A stretch of DNA of 64,000 nt from Dermacentor variabilis (GCF_050947875.1 NC_134569.1:33576777-33640776), one strand, 5' to 3'. Positions 1-11,639 are shown, counted from the first letter of the stretch. Notes: generated by a model not told the origin, from the letters alone. Made by a program: numbers and translations.

Positions 1-1100
1 TTAAAAAAAGGTAACCATAGTACTCCTAACGTGAATCTCTTAAAATGGTTCCATTAATTGAGTAGTGGTGGCGAATTATACATCAATGATTGTAACTTGC
101 AGTTATTGCACTATCTTTGAACAAGCCAAATGCATGTACTTGGGTGTGAGATAACATGTCTGGAAATTAGGCATGCGATATCTCAAAAATTGTTTAAAGG
201 CTTCTGAAGATAAATCACAAGAACGTAGAATATGATAAAAGTACATGTGTTAAAGTTTGATAAGATTGTATCCCTGAAACCAGTAGTGCGTTTTTAACAG
301 TGTCCTGCGGAAGCAAGCAACGTATTCAGGAACCTAGACTGTGCTCTATGGTCAAAATTTCCTAAGATAACCTAAAATTGCTTTTATTTAAACATCATTC
401 CAATTGCGATCGATTACTGCGTTTTACAGGCGCAGGCGCTCCGCTGGAGCTTCGGGGGCCGCAAGTTAAGCAGTGCAGACGGGACGCCGCCCATCGCGAG
501 AGGGCGCTAGGGGCCCGTGCGGCTAACGTGCCGCATATTTGGACACGCGGCTAGAAAAGCTTGGGCTCCGGCACGACCCGTTTTGCAGAGCTCTGTTTTT
601 CGCTGCCTCTCAACACGATTACAATGAGAGAAAAAAAGGTGTTTTTTTTTTGTTTGAGGGGGCGTTGATAATTGTTGTGTCATGGTCGGAAAGCATAAAT
701 GAAGAAAAATTCAGGAAGTTTCGGCCGAAATTCTAGAAGTTATTTGTAGCACGCCTGTGCAATTACGAGAGTGCCGTGTCTACTCACGTTTCAGTCGGAG
801 ACTCACAAATGTTCCTAGCGAGGAGGCGTTCGGGAGTAGGAAGAAAAAAATTGGAGGACGCTTAAGCTTCGCCTTCAAGAGTGGAACGCGACAGCGTTCC
901 CGTCGACCCGCCAAGGGGTGTAAGACAATGGGCTACGGCGCCCCGACTACGCGCCCCGCATCGGACGCGGTGAGCGTCGAGCAACGCAGCGTTCGGCGCG
1001 ACAACGAAATGTGCGCCTGAGCAAGCGACGGACGCCTGAGCCTTAGAAACAGCTCGTATCTAAGGCAACACCGCGTTCACTAGAGGCGCTTTTGTACCGC
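1..1100. other. Non-genic tract with CpG-rich patches
   Basis: AT-rich to about 410, then two CpG-rich patches (about 425-560 and 850-1030). The short open frames here have no recognisable domain and look like a by-product of base composition. I see no gene or defined mobile element. Confidence 0.5.
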
Positions 1101-1104
1101 TTTG

Positions 1105-1330
1105 AAGCATCGAACTCGTGGCTCAGTGGTAACGTCTCCGTCTCACACTCCGGAGACCCTGGTTCGATTCCCACCCAGCCCATCTTGGAAGTTCGTTTCT
1201 ATTTATGAAGTGCCTGCCGTGATTTATCGCTCACGGCCAACGCCGCGGACGCCGACGCCGACACCGACACCGACGCCGACGACACCGGCTTTTCTGCGAC
1301 ACGAGCTCCTTAACGCTATCGCGTTAATAA
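1105..1330 (+). mobile_element. tRNA-derived SINE resembling tick Ruka
   Basis: A tRNA-like head carries an A box at 1119-1129 (tggctcagtgg) and a B box at 1161-1171 (ggttcgattcc), about 31 bases apart as in an internal pol III promoter. Between them gtctccg and cggagac form an anticodon-like stem. A tRNA-unrelated body follows, then a GCCGAC/ACCGAC microsatellite (1240-1289) and a 3' module ending in ttaacgctatcgcgttaa. Similarity to Ruka is from memory. It is a retroposed, non-coding element that depends on LINE machinery, not a working tRNA gene. Confidence 0.75.
1240..1289. repeat. GCCGAC/ACCGAC hexanucleotide microsatellite
   Basis: Imperfect array of gccgac and accgac units inside the SINE body. 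Similar gcc-gac runs occur beside the same 3' module at about 1656-1683 and 56467-56487, so the microsatellite travels with the repeat. Confidence 0.8.
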
Positions 1331-1610
1331 GGGAGGGAACGACAGGGAGATAAGCCCATGTATACACCATCAAGCTGGAGAAAGCGGTAAATGGAATAAA
1401 AAGTGACAGGAGCAAAGAAAAGGTAAACAAAAAAAATCTGACAGAGAGCGTTGCGCACACTAACGCATTGCCATGCGATAGCACACTAGAAGTAGGCATG
1501 AATTTAAGCATACTGGAGTAATGCGTTTCGAGCTTTCTGTCTTGAACTAGATCTAGACCAGTGTCCTAGAATTCCTTACAGATCGTACAGTTTTTTAGGC
1601 GTCGTCGAGA

Positions 1611-1965
1611 GCGTTTTTAACGAGACAGCGCTAAAAACCCCGTGTCGCAGAAAATCCGGCGTCCGCGTCGGCGTCGGCGCCGTCGAAGTTGTCCACGAAC
1701 GAAAATTTCCCTATGTATTTAGGCATACGTATACGCCCCGCCTTGCTATACTACATGCGGTATATGCGGTTTATATTGCCGCACCAATCTATCACTAAGG
1801 TATCTCATACCTTCTCTTATATTCTTGACAAAGTTATTCCTCGGAATTTTGAGAATGACAGCCCAAAATCAGATGCCATGAAACAAAACCCCGACGGCTG
1901 TGCATGCTTTCATGTTAAATCTTCACCGACTTACATATTAAGAGCGCGAAATGAAGAGATGCCTA
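1611..1965. repeat. Dispersed repeat A, copy 1
   Basis: Begins with the reverse complement of the SINE 3' module (cgtgtcgcagaaa plus a GC-rich array) and continues through aaaatttccctat, tacgtata, cttgctatac, gttattcctcggaattttgagaatgacagcc and catgaaacaaaac. The same ordered blocks occur at 13411-13725. It has no coding potential that I can recognise. Diverged, probably an old transposon-derived repeat. Confidence 0.7.
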
Positions 1966-2061
1966 ATGGTGTACTAGCAGCAATAATTGATTAAACGAGA
2001 GGGTCAAGTTTGCATGTTTCCAGCGGGGTGGGGTGCTCGGGCCCTGACCAGCTTTCGGAAC

Positions 2062-2164
<103 letters not shown>

Positions 2165-2493
2165 CCTCGAAGAATTGTTCACTGAAATGACGGCCGTATA
2201 TGAGCATATACAAGGCCTTATAGTAGTTGGAGGCAGTTCAATTTTATAGTCTGAGTCCTATCGCACCGCAAGAAATCTGGCGTCTTTCGGCGGTGTAACT
2301 TCCTTCGTGAAATAGTTTTCTACTTCGCTATCCCTAATATTGCTTCGCCTTTCAAGAGAAATTGCAGAATATACCTCTCTCGCTCTTTCTTTATTTCTAT
2401 GAGTCCCAGTATAAGTGCTGCCGCGCATGACTGCTGTTTATTCTGATTTCCAGTGGATCCGGCTTGAGCTCATTCCGGTTACTGAGTGAATTA

Positions 2494-2890
2494 TACAGGA
2501 TATCCCAACTATCGTGCACCAAGACTTTAAAAAAGAGCAGTTGCTTTACTCGAAGAACACCTAGTGCGCGTTGTTTCCAGTGCAGTGGAGCAGCCGCTAG
2601 TAATCATTTCGAGACTGATATTTAATTACGTAATTATAATTAATTATCTAACTCGAGAGGTACTGACGTAATTATCAAACTGTCAATGAGGCATTTGTAG
2701 GGACCTTCAACTGACATTTAACTGCAGTGTTTCCAGCGACGTACTAATTGCGTACAATTTTTTGCGACCGGCAAATAAACTCTATGAAAAATGAAAAATA
2801 CCACGTGACAGCACTCCCACCCCCATCGTAAAGCAGCGCCCTCAAATACGTTAATTGAAAGCAACTGTTTTGCCTGTCCCGCGCCCGAAG
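2494..2890 (+). mobile_element. Possible non-autonomous DNA transposon (cagggtgtccca-like end)
   Basis: Starts with acaggatatcccaactatcgtgcaccaagac, a diverged form of a 'cagggtgtcccaactatc' terminus I associate with tick Tc1/mariner-related non-autonomous elements. A central stretch rich in taattataattaatta follows. The right boundary is set only by the change of composition near 2890, and no matching inverted terminus was established. Confidence 0.35.
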
Positions 2891-2900
2891 AGACAGCTCA

Positions 2901-3293
2901 TCACCTTAATAAGGGTAGGGAAGGAGCACCAACAGCACGTTTCGTGGCTTCGCAGCTATGCCTTCCTCGCATTTCTACGTCGCACTTATTAGCCATCTCT
3001 CGAGACCAACCGATCACATTGATAACAAAAGTCCCTTGATAACGTGGCCGAAAGCGCCGCTCTGACCATGCACGAAGCGCAAAAAGCAATGCAATAGGCC
3101 CAGAATGTTTCGAAATCCCCGCTCTGTACGCACCGGATCGAAAGAGTGCGCACGCTGCGATATTTCTTGCTAGAAACTTACTTCGGACCAAAGCCAAAGC
3201 GATGGTTTTATTTTTCATGAGAGCATACGTGCTGCAAAAACAGCTTCGTGGCAAAAAACAAAAGCAAAATAAACAGACCGCGCTGCGATCCAC
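2901..3293 (-). other. Unrecognised 130-codon open frame
   Basis: An open frame of 130 codons on the reverse strand, with no domain, signal peptide or zinc-finger pattern that I recognise. Composition is near the local average and no splice context was found. Could be a fragment of an unrecognised mobile element or chance. The rest of 2900-4020 holds nothing else identifiable. Confidence 0.15.
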
Positions 3294-4029
3294 CTGTAGA
3301 GAAAAGGCAAAACCGATGCGTTCAAGAAAGTAAATGTACCACTTCTACATATGCAGAATTGACAATCGCGACGTTTGCACTAAGAAGAAAAAGAAAAAAA
3401 ATCACGCAGAATCTTCTCTGGGTTTTATCTGAGTGATACGTAAGCATTTCCTTGTACTAACGGGGGGTTTCGTGGTATTATACTGGTCTGTTTCTTATAA
3501 TTGCGAGAACGACTGCGAAAGAACCGTGAAACGAATAAGCGTGGTTGAACCACCGAGATGTTAAGCGAGACCTGCACGAGACGACGTAGAAGAGGCGAGT
3601 AGAAGCAAAGTTCGCTGGACGAGGGATGAAAGAACCAGGGAGATGCAGCAAATGAAGGAAATATATGGAAGATTTATTATGTTCACTGAACCGTTATGAA
3701 CGGTGATCAACCGTGCTTTATAGGCGGCTACGTCTGGGCCGGCGGCCCGTAATCTGAAAGCGATCTGTGAAATCGGCAGAGTGCTGCATGTACTGAGATA
3801 TCTGTGAACGCTGTGTTCTCGCCGTTTCGTTGGCTTTGAACTGAGAGGCAGCATGAGGTGGATTGGCTCACTGCTGTGGGCGCTATGTTGAAAGCGAGCG
3901 TCTTACGGGACAGACGGTGGGAAAGTTTTTCCCTTAGGTACGGAGAGAAATGCTTACACAGTTAAAGTCGTCAGATTTCAGTGTGCCCTTATTATCTATG
4001 AATTCGTAAGTACCGTTATGAACACGGCC

Positions 4030-5033
4030 TAAAGGACGTGTTCGAATAGGTCTTCTGCAGCTACGCAGTACTCAGTCAGCTTTATCACATCTTCTGTGGC
4101 TTTCTTGATGACCGACGCTGGAATTCTACGGCAGACATCCGTTATCCTTTCCTTGAGCTCATCTGATGCCCGTATCGATCATGTAAGCACGATCTTTCAC
4201 ATAACCCCAAAGGAAGAAATCGAGTGGCAAAATGTCAGGTGACCTAGCCGGCCAATTTACGGGTCGGTGCCTTCAAATTTATTACGCATGAAAAGTCGCA
4301 TCCCGCCAGTTTCGTTCTCGGTTGCTGCTATGTGCTGGCGTCTCATCCTGCTGACACCAGAAAAGTGGGAGACATGGCAGCGGGACGTCTCTGAGAAGCT
4401 CATCTATCACTCCAAGGATTTCGTCTACGTAACGTTTGTGATCGAAAAAGACTGGACGGTACCGACGTAAATTCCGAACTACACATTGAACGAACACTGG
4501 TACTGGTGCTGAGTGCGCTTTACCGAGTGAGATTTGGAGGAACTGCAATAGTGTGCATTATGCAAATTTACCTGGCTGTTTATGCAAAACTTGGCTTCAT
4601 TTATGCACATGATGTTTCTCAAAGAGTCCGGTGACTCGTCGACTTTTCTGAGGACCCAATTTGAGAAATCTAGATGATTCTGCAGGTCCCCAGCTTCGAA
4701 GCATTGGAGCAGGTTAATGTAGTACGGTTGAAAGGCGGAGTTATTCAGAATCCTCCAAATTGATGACTCTGAAATTGTTACCTGGGCGGCCACGTCCCGC
4801 ACGCTAGTAAGAGGGTTTCAGGCCATAAATGCTAGAACATCGGTGCTTAGGCTAGGACTCAAATATGGAGTCCTCCACCGCTGTTTCTGGAAATTGCCAG
4901 TTCTTCTCAAGTTTGCATAATTTTTGATGATAGTCGATGTGTTTGGTCTACCACTACACTTCCATGACTGATATATATTTGCAGCTCACAAGGCAAGGAT
5001 CATGTTTTCGTTCTGCTCATTAGAGAAAGACAT
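4030..5033 (-). pseudogene. Tc1/mariner-superfamily transposase relic
   Basis: Relic of a DDE/D transposase of the IS630-Tc1-mariner superfamily, which cuts and pastes the element at TA sites in the nucleus. Reading from a start codon at 5033: an N-terminal helix-turn-helix region with stops, then the frame from 4802 with SESSIWRILN and the first catalytic block CINEAKF (family form TDE.RF, so the Asp is Asn). The second block QQDETPAH keeps its Asp in another frame (4282-4548). The third, SPDILPLDFFLWGY, lies at about 4195-4255. Several stops and at least one frameshift separate the blocks. Inverted terminal repeats were not found. Nothing else recognisable lies in 3300-4030. Confidence 0.85.
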
Positions 5034-6700
5034 GGCGACTAGGTAGGCTTCGGCATCGTCGAGTAAAGGGGGAGCCTCTGTCTCCTCCGGAAAACTACGG
5101 AGGGAGATCGGGCCCCCTCCCGCCCCCTCTTAGTAGGCGCCTATGGTCGATACTGAAAAGTACGAGACTCTTGGAACACCTACTTGGGTGGTACGATTTC
5201 TACCTTGGAAAAAGATCGTGGCGCTTCATTTGAATTATACTGTGCTCCCACATAGGGTCAAACGTGGTGCCTCGATAGTAAGTGAGTGAAACGTTTACAA
5301 CTGCCGTTTCCTGCGCTTACCCCCGACAGTATGATTGGATGAAACAGCGAAGTATGCGGACAATCTTCTTGCAGGTATTTTTGCTTCATGAAGTGCGGTG
5401 TGCTAAGCTGCGGAACGCACAAGTTACCGCAGCCCCTGTTTCAGATAGCCCATGTTCCACATTTTCGCGGCAAATAATGTTGGTTCCAGCAAACTAAGAA
5501 CTCGGAGTTATACTCAATAGACCCATGTATAAACTTATCAATGGTGGGGATCGCAACTTTTACGCAATACGTATAATTCTGTCCTGTACTTGGAGCTTAT
5601 TACAAGTGTTGTTGTGTGTTTTGGCTGTTCAAAACATCGGACTTCATATATGCGTACGTGGACTGAACTCATGCACAGAACTTTGCGGCTCATGTACTGT
5701 TGGACTGTATATTTTTTATTGATCCGGTGTTCTACTGAGTGTTATATTTAGTGTCGCTATTCTCCCTTTTTGCGCAAATTTGTTTCGTCAGCCAAGTGAC
5801 AAGGAGTAGCCGGTGCCACCACATAAAGGCGCCAACCTCTCCTAACATTCACTTCAATAAAAAAAATGTTGGTTCTGTCGTTTTTGTGTACACTAAAGGT
5901 GACTGAGAACACCGACGTAAATTACAAGAAGAACATCTTTACGTTCAGTTAAGTGAATTGGTGAACGTACAAGGCTTGTCACCCACGTCAGCTTCTTACT
6001 CCATACGCTCTAATGCACTTTCCAGGTATCACTATAGATGTGCACATTTGGAGTGCTTGTAAGTGGCAAAAATATTGGTAAAACCTAAATAGGAGAAGCA
6101 CTATACCAAAAAACAACAAACTTACGCAATTGAGAATGGATGCATTGCAGGAGACTTATACGATGCTGCAAGGGGCGCAACGCGGCCAAATGAAAGAACC
6201 ACTTTTGTTGCTTTATTGATTACGAAACGTTGATGCGGAAATCACACAGCATCTCACAGGTTCGTAACAGACGCCAATGTACACGTTATCAGTCTTACCA
6301 GTGCTCAGAACCAAGAAAGTTTGTAGAGGTGTAAAAAGTTACTTCTCGATTCAGTATGGATTCGACGTCGGCGTTTATAGTATTTTTAGATTGCGATGGG
6401 TACGATGTTGGCAAAGCGAAAACGCCGCAGTTGAGATGCATTTTGGACCGGGCTAAAGGCTACACACTTTCCTTTTCTCAGCGTTGCTCAGACTGGGATT
6501 TCCCTTTTATAAAGTTTGTCTGTGTTTATTATATGCGTAAGTATTTTTGTGCCTACTCAACGAGAAATTTGTCCTTGACGTAAGAAAATGAATGACTCAT
6601 ACCTCCATAATACCGGCGACGACCGGCATAATACCGGCGACGACCTCGGCAGCGACCATTACATTGTAGAACCGCCAATAGCAATCGCCTTGAAACCACT
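5034..6700. other. Non-genic tract with a probable retroposon 3' end near 5870
   Basis: A pyrimidine/purine-rich patch at 5065-5130 precedes unassigned AT-rich DNA. Around 5800-5870, gccggtgccaccacataaaggcgccaacctctcc followed by aataaaaaaaa resembles the 3' end of a tick retroposon (from memory; moderate doubt). No gene recognised in the remainder. Confidence 0.35.
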
Positions 6701-6710
6701 TCGAAAGTAG

Positions 6711-7658
6711 AGATACACGGATTGGGATGCGTTTAGACAGATAAGAAAGGAACGTACCGACAAGCCCGCTGCACTAGAACAGTGGATGCAAGGACTAAAG
6801 GAGGACGCCCGCAACGCGACCACAGAAATAGAAACAGATGTCCAGACAATCGGGATGGACGCTAAGCTCGCTCACATGCTGGAAGCGAAAAGATCCATAC
6901 TGCAGAGATGGCGTACCCAGAGACTCACTAGAAGACTTAGGAAAAAGATTGCGTTACTGAACAAGGACATTGAGCACCACTATGTGGTACTCTCCAACCA
7001 ACAATGGGACGAAGTATGCGCAAGGGCCGGTGGCAGCATGACATATGGAAAAACTTGGAACCTACTCAAACACCTTCTTAACAAAGGTCAAACCAGGAGC
7101 TCCCGGACCAAGGCGACTGACAAGATAGCGAAACGTGAACTCAAAAACTCCAACGAGCAGGAATTTATGGCAAGACTTGCCGAAAGACACATGCCACTCT
7201 CGAGCAGCCACGAAAACGAGGCCGAGGCACCCGGTTCCCCGTACCCGGGAGCGGACAACCCCGACCTCCATGAACCCTTCACCCTGGAAGAAATCAGGAC
7301 CATCCTTCAAAACCTGAATGGCACATCGGCCCCAGGTACGGACGGTATTAGTAACAAGGCCCTTCGTAACTTGAACGAAGACTCTGTCCGGTGCTTAGCG
7401 GACCAAATCAATCAGGTCTGGGCTTCCGGCAGGGTCCCACCGGAATGGAAGAACGCCACCACGGTTCTCATTCCAAAGCCCAACAAGCCTTCGGGCGTCG
7501 AGAACCTCAGACCCTTATCACTCAAGTCGTGTGTGGGTAAGGCGGTGGAACACGCCATTCAGAACAGAATCTCCAGATTCCTCGAAAACAAGCGACTGTT
7601 ACCACACACCCTCATCGGATTTAGACCCGGTCTATCAACTCAAGACACCATGTTTTAA
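6711..7658 (+). pseudogene. I-group LINE ORF2, linker and N-terminal RT part (5'-truncated)
   Basis: Start of the surviving ORF2 of a non-LTR retrotransposon. Open from 6711, just after a stop; the upstream apurinic endonuclease domain is missing. The linker (YTDWDAFRQIR) leads into RT fingers: LRPLSLKSCVGKAVEHAI (RT block 1 with the preceding NATTVLIPKP) and GFRPGLSTQDTMF near the end. The frame stops at 7658 where RT should continue. Reverse transcriptase primes on nicked target DNA. Copy is 5'-truncated as most LINE copies are. Confidence 0.9.
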
Positions 7659-7699
7659 TGAAGCACCCAATCATTGATGACCCCATTAGAAAGACAAGG

Positions 7700-8187
7700 T
7701 CATTCATGGGTTAGATCTAGAGAAAGCGTTCGATAACCTCTCTCACGAATGCATTGTGGACACCATTTCAGAACTCAACCTCGGAGCTAGATTCCACTCG
7801 TACGTCAAGTCATTCTTGGATAACAGGACGGCTACGCTCCGATTTGCCGACCTCTCGATGGAGACACTCTCGCTGGGGAGCAGGGGCACCCCCCAAGGCT
7901 CGGTCATCTCCCCTATGCTTTTCAACCTTGCCATGGCGGGGCTTTCTGAGAAACTAGGACAGATACACGGGCTCGAGCACACCATATACGCAGATGACAT
8001 CACCTTGTGGGTGTCCAAAGGAACCCCGGGCATGGTGCAGGACATCTTGCAAGAAGCGGTGAACGCCATAGAAGAATTTCTAATTCCCACAGGATTCAGA
8101 TGCTCACCTACCAAGTCGGAGCTGCTCGTACCCAGACCCACGCAGAAGGGCCGCAGGCCATACTGGCCAGACTTCGATTATAATTAG
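7700..8187 (+). pseudogene. I-group LINE ORF2, RT catalytic core (frameshifted)
   Basis: Continues RT in a different frame. Motif A is visible at about 7709-7745 as GLDLEKAFDNLSHE, the fingers/palm motif as RGTPQGSVISPMLFNLAMAG, and the catalytic motif C as YADDITLW at about 7987-8010. At least two frameshifts lie between 7650 and 7710. Both catalytic RT motifs are kept, so the copy is inactive because of the frame breaks and 5' truncation, not because of active-site loss. Confidence 0.92.
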
Positions 8188-9358
8188 GAAATTACCGTAC
8201 GAACCACTCCGGGACCACGCCATACCCTGCCTCGGCAAAATCAGAGTCCTTGTTATGATCGTAGAGACTAAGCACGTCAATGCCTCTACGGTTCAGAAGC
8301 TCATCACCATAACCAACAACGCTATTGGGCTCATCTGAAGAATTGCCAATAGACACAGGGGCCTCAAGGAACATAATCTTATCAAACTCATACACGCGTT
8401 CATCACCTGTCACTTCGCATATGTTGCGGCAATGCTCAATTGGACACGATCCGAAAGAGACAGACTGAATGCCCAAATCAGAAAGGTCACCAAGCAAGCC
8501 CTCGGCATTCCAACCAGCACCAGCAACGAGAAGCTGGGGCACCTGGGCATGCACAACCCCCTGGGAGAAATTGCCGAAACCCAGCAGCGCGTCCAGCTTG
8601 CTTGGCTTTCGACGTCGCCTCCGGGGCGCACGATCCTAGAGAAGCTAAGCTTTGCTCAAGCAGACATAGAAAAAGACATTGCGGACCTCCCCCGGGACAT
8701 CCGCGCCAAGATCACAGTCCGCCCTATACCCAGAAACGTACACCACGAAAACAACAGGGTCAGACGACAAGCGAGAGGACAATTCCTTCTTAGCCAAGTC
8801 TTGGTGAACCGTGAACGCTCAGCTTTTGTGGACGCTGCGGTATACACGGGAAACAAAGCTTTCGCAGTGGCGATTGTGGACGGTCGCGGATCCGCAAGAT
8901 ATGCAGCCACGGTAATTCCACGGAAGCCTGAACAGGGCGAACAGGTTGCGATCGCTGTTGGGCTCACCGACGACAATCTTTCCCATATCTACAGCGACTC
9001 CATAGCCGCTAACAGAGCTTTCCAAAAGGGCATGGTCTGCGCACAGGCTCTCAGAATTGTTTCAAAGAACGAGGTTAAGAACCACTTCATATACTGGTTC
9101 CCGGCACACTTAGAACCAAAGATCGGCGACGTCCCCAACCTTAACGAGGCGGCACACGAGGCTGAGCGCGCGCTTACAGACCGCGCGGCTTTACCCAACC
9201 ACTCGGAGAATAAGGACGCGCCCACTACATACAATGAAATCACTAAACACTACTACCTACAACGCAGACAGTATAGCACGCCACACTGCACGCTCACTCG
9301 AGCTCAAGCGGTTACACCCAGAATGCTACAAACAAACACATACCCCACGCAGAACTGA
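8188..9358 (+). pseudogene. I-group LINE ORF2, RT thumb and RNase H domain
   Basis: 8188-8431 encodes the thumb/connection region with stops and a shift; 8432-9358 is open for 308 codons. The RNase H domain, which degrades template RNA, covers about residues 130-250 of this frame: D134 (AFVDAA), E170, D189 (YSDS), H226 (PAHL) and the LNEAAHEAERAL helix are visible. RNase H together with a CCHC-like tail places the element in the I group of LINEs. Confidence 0.9.
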
Positions 9359-9676
9359 TTACTCCCTTACATGCCAGAGCTCTACGACAACTCTTATTGC
9401 ACAAATTGCAATACATCCCTTAACGTGTACCATTTACTCTGGCCGTGCTCGCAAGCTCACATAAACTCCGAACCGGACAAGCGCAAGTTTGAAAAAGCAA
9501 TCCGGAGCGAAGAACTCGCTCCCCAACTCTGGGCCGTCCAGCAGGTCCACGACGCCGCCAGGAAACTCATCCTCCCGGTTCCGTCGTGGGAGACGCCCCC
9601 TCTCGTGGCCTGCAGCTCTCGTGGCCTGCAGGACCTGAATAAAGTTGATTTCCTTCCTTCCTTCATACCTCCATAA
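9359..9676 (+). pseudogene. I-group LINE ORF2 C-terminal zinc-knuckle region and 3' tail
   Basis: After another frame break the C-terminal region reads CTNCNTSLNVYHLLWPC, a Cys/His cluster (CxxC...HxxxxC) usual at LINE C-termini. The element ends with aataaagttgatt and a short TTCC repeat tail at about 9648-9664, typical of a LINE that ends in a simple repeat. This same 3' section is duplicated in inverse orientation at 9998-11083. Confidence 0.85.
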
Positions 9677-9931
9677 GCAATGGCTCATAGCCAAGTTAGG
9701 CATAGGCTGCAAGCGCTCAGCAAAGTGCGGCGACCAGTCAGAAACTCATTGAAATCACCCATATAACACACAGACCAGTGCACGTTTCAATAAAGAACAA
9801 GCTCAAAACAGGCATCCGAAGCATGATTAAAGCAATACATACCCACCTCAGAAAATCAATTGGAGGTATAGCAATAGCTTCTCTAAACTAACCTTAATTC
9901 ACGAACCACACACCCTCGACCTTTGGTAATA

Positions 9932-9964
9932 GTGGAACCCACGACCATTGGTCGTGGGTTCCAC
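9932..9964. repeat. Perfect 33-bp palindrome (16-bp arms)
   Basis: Arm gtggaacccacgacca at 9932-9947, one central t, and its exact reverse complement at 9949-9964. It abuts the inverted LINE-tail cluster, whose first 28-base partial unit begins right after it. Confidence 0.95.
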
Positions 9965-9997
9965 GACCAATACTGTCTGCGTTGTAGGTAGTAGTGT

Positions 9998-11083
9998 CCG
10001 GTTCGGAGTTTATGTGAGCTTGCGAGCACGGCCAGAGTAAATGATACGCGTTAAGGGATGTATTGCAATTGGTGCAATAAGAGTTGTCGTAGAGCTCTGG
10101 CATGTAATGGTGTAATCTGTTCTGCGTGGGGTATGTGTCTGTTTGTAGCATTCTGGGTGTAACCGCTTGAGCTCGAGTGAGCGTGCGGTGTGGCGTGCTA
10201 TACTGTCTGCGTCGTAGGTAGTAGTGTCTTATCATATTCTCTGTCGAACATGATAGGCCAATGTTCCGTAAGGTTGATAATGATTGATGAGGGTTGATGA
10301 GGGTTTATACTCGTCCGATAAAGTTCCATAACATTCATAATGACACTGGGCTGCGTGGAGATGAGCACCTGGCACAATACTTAATTTCCTGGCGGCGTCG
10401 TGGACCTGCTGGACGGCCCAGAGTTGGGGAGCGAGTTCTTCGCTCCGGCTTGCTTTTTCAAACTTGCGCTTGTCCGGTTCGGAGTTTATGTGAGCTTGCG
10501 AGCACGGCCAGAGTAAATGATACACGTTAAGGGATGTATTGCAATTGGTGCAATAAGAGTTGTCGTAGAGCTCTGGCATGTAATGGTGTAATCTGTTCTG
10601 CGTGGGGTATGTGTCTGTTTGTAGCATTCTGGGTGTAACCGCTTGAGCTCGAGTGAGCGTGCGGTGTGGCGTGCTATACTGTCTGCGTTGTAGGTAGTAG
10701 CGTCCGGTTCGGAGTTTATGTGAGCTTGCCAGCACGGCCAGAGTAAATGATACACGTTAAGGGATGTATTGCAATTGGTGCAATAAGAGTTGTCGTAGAG
10801 CTCTGGCATGTAATGGTGTAATCTGTTCTGCGTGGGGTATGTGTCTGTTTGTAGCATTCTGGGTGTAACCGCTTGAGCTCGAGTGAGCGTGCGGTGTGGC
10901 GTGCTATACTGTCTGCGTTGTAGGTAGTAGTGTCTTATCATATTCTCTGTCGAACATGATAGGCCAATGTTCCGTAAGGTTGATAATGACTGATGAGGGT
11001 TTATACTGGTCCGATAAAGTTCCATAACATTCATAATGACACTGGGCTGCGTGGAGATGAGCACCTGGCACAATACTTAATTT
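9998..11083 (-). repeat. Cluster of three LINE 3'-end duplications with a shared linker
   Basis: A 230-231-base segment from the I-group LINE 3' end occurs three times on the reverse strand: 9998-10228, 10474-10703 and 10704-10934. The last two are head to tail. All encode parts of the same tail (QYSTPHRTLTRAQAVTPRML, then CTNCNTSLN). Copies 1 and 3 are each followed by the same linker (10229-10388 and 10935-11083). Between linker 1 and copy 2, 10389-10473 matches a more terminal part of the LINE (reverse complement of about 9490-9570). Near identity among copies suggests recent segmental duplication rather than separate retropositions. Confidence 0.88.
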
Positions 11084-11137
11084 AACAACTACCATAGGAG
11101 TTCCTGCGGGATCTTTTTCTTTCTTTGCTCTCTCTGT

Positions 11138-11162
11138 CCGAGCCCGCGCTAAACGGGCTCGG
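11138..11162. repeat. Short inverted repeat (9-bp arms)
   Basis: ccgagcccg and cgggctcgg around a 7-base loop, at the outer edge of the LINE-tail cluster. Could be chance or a remnant of an element end. Confidence 0.5.
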
Positions 11163-11396
11163 GACCACGCTAGGGTGCTTGTTCTGAGTTGTAGCAGACC
11201 ACACCTTCTCAGGAGCATCAGAGACATAATTGGCTAGTTGCAATGGTTACATCTTAGGGATTCACAAGTGTGTTATCTATGGTAGCTAGAGCACGATGAA
11301 TGGAGCGAGCACCATGTAAAAATACGCCAAATTAATACAAATATTATTCAGTCAAACAACAGTGACAGAAAATTTATATATATAATTGTTCCGCTT

Positions 11397-11639
11397 TTGC
11401 GGTGTCTTTCTTGTCTTCGCCTTGTTTACATGCTGCTCTGTTATTTCGCTTTCACTTCAGGATATACAAGACACGCACGCGGTAATAAATCGTTTTTACG
11501 CAACGAATTGGACTGTGGCCTAGTGTGGGTTATGGGGCTGTGGCCTAGTCAAGCTGTTCTGAAAAACAGCTTTTTGTCACAGTCCTTCTTTCTGTATCAT
11601 TGACGGAATGAAAATAAAGATTGATTGATTGATTGATTG
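11397..11639 (+). mobile_element. LINE 3' end with (TGAT)n tail
   Basis: The 3' boundary is clear: gaatgaaaataaagattgattgattgattgattgg, a polyadenylation-like AATAAA followed by a TGAT tail (11619-11639), as in many tick LINEs. The 5' boundary is a guess; no RT motif is visible upstream, so only a 3' UTR fragment may be present. Confidence 0.5.

Noticed and set aside
1105..1180. tRNA gene
   Set aside because: A and B boxes are present but there is no proper acceptor stem pairing and the sequence continues into a SINE body.
10990..10997. Hammerhead ribozyme core (ctgatgag), also at 27462 and 41975
   Set aside because: No stem II of normal pairing followed by GAAA plus a closing stem III was found at any of the three sites.
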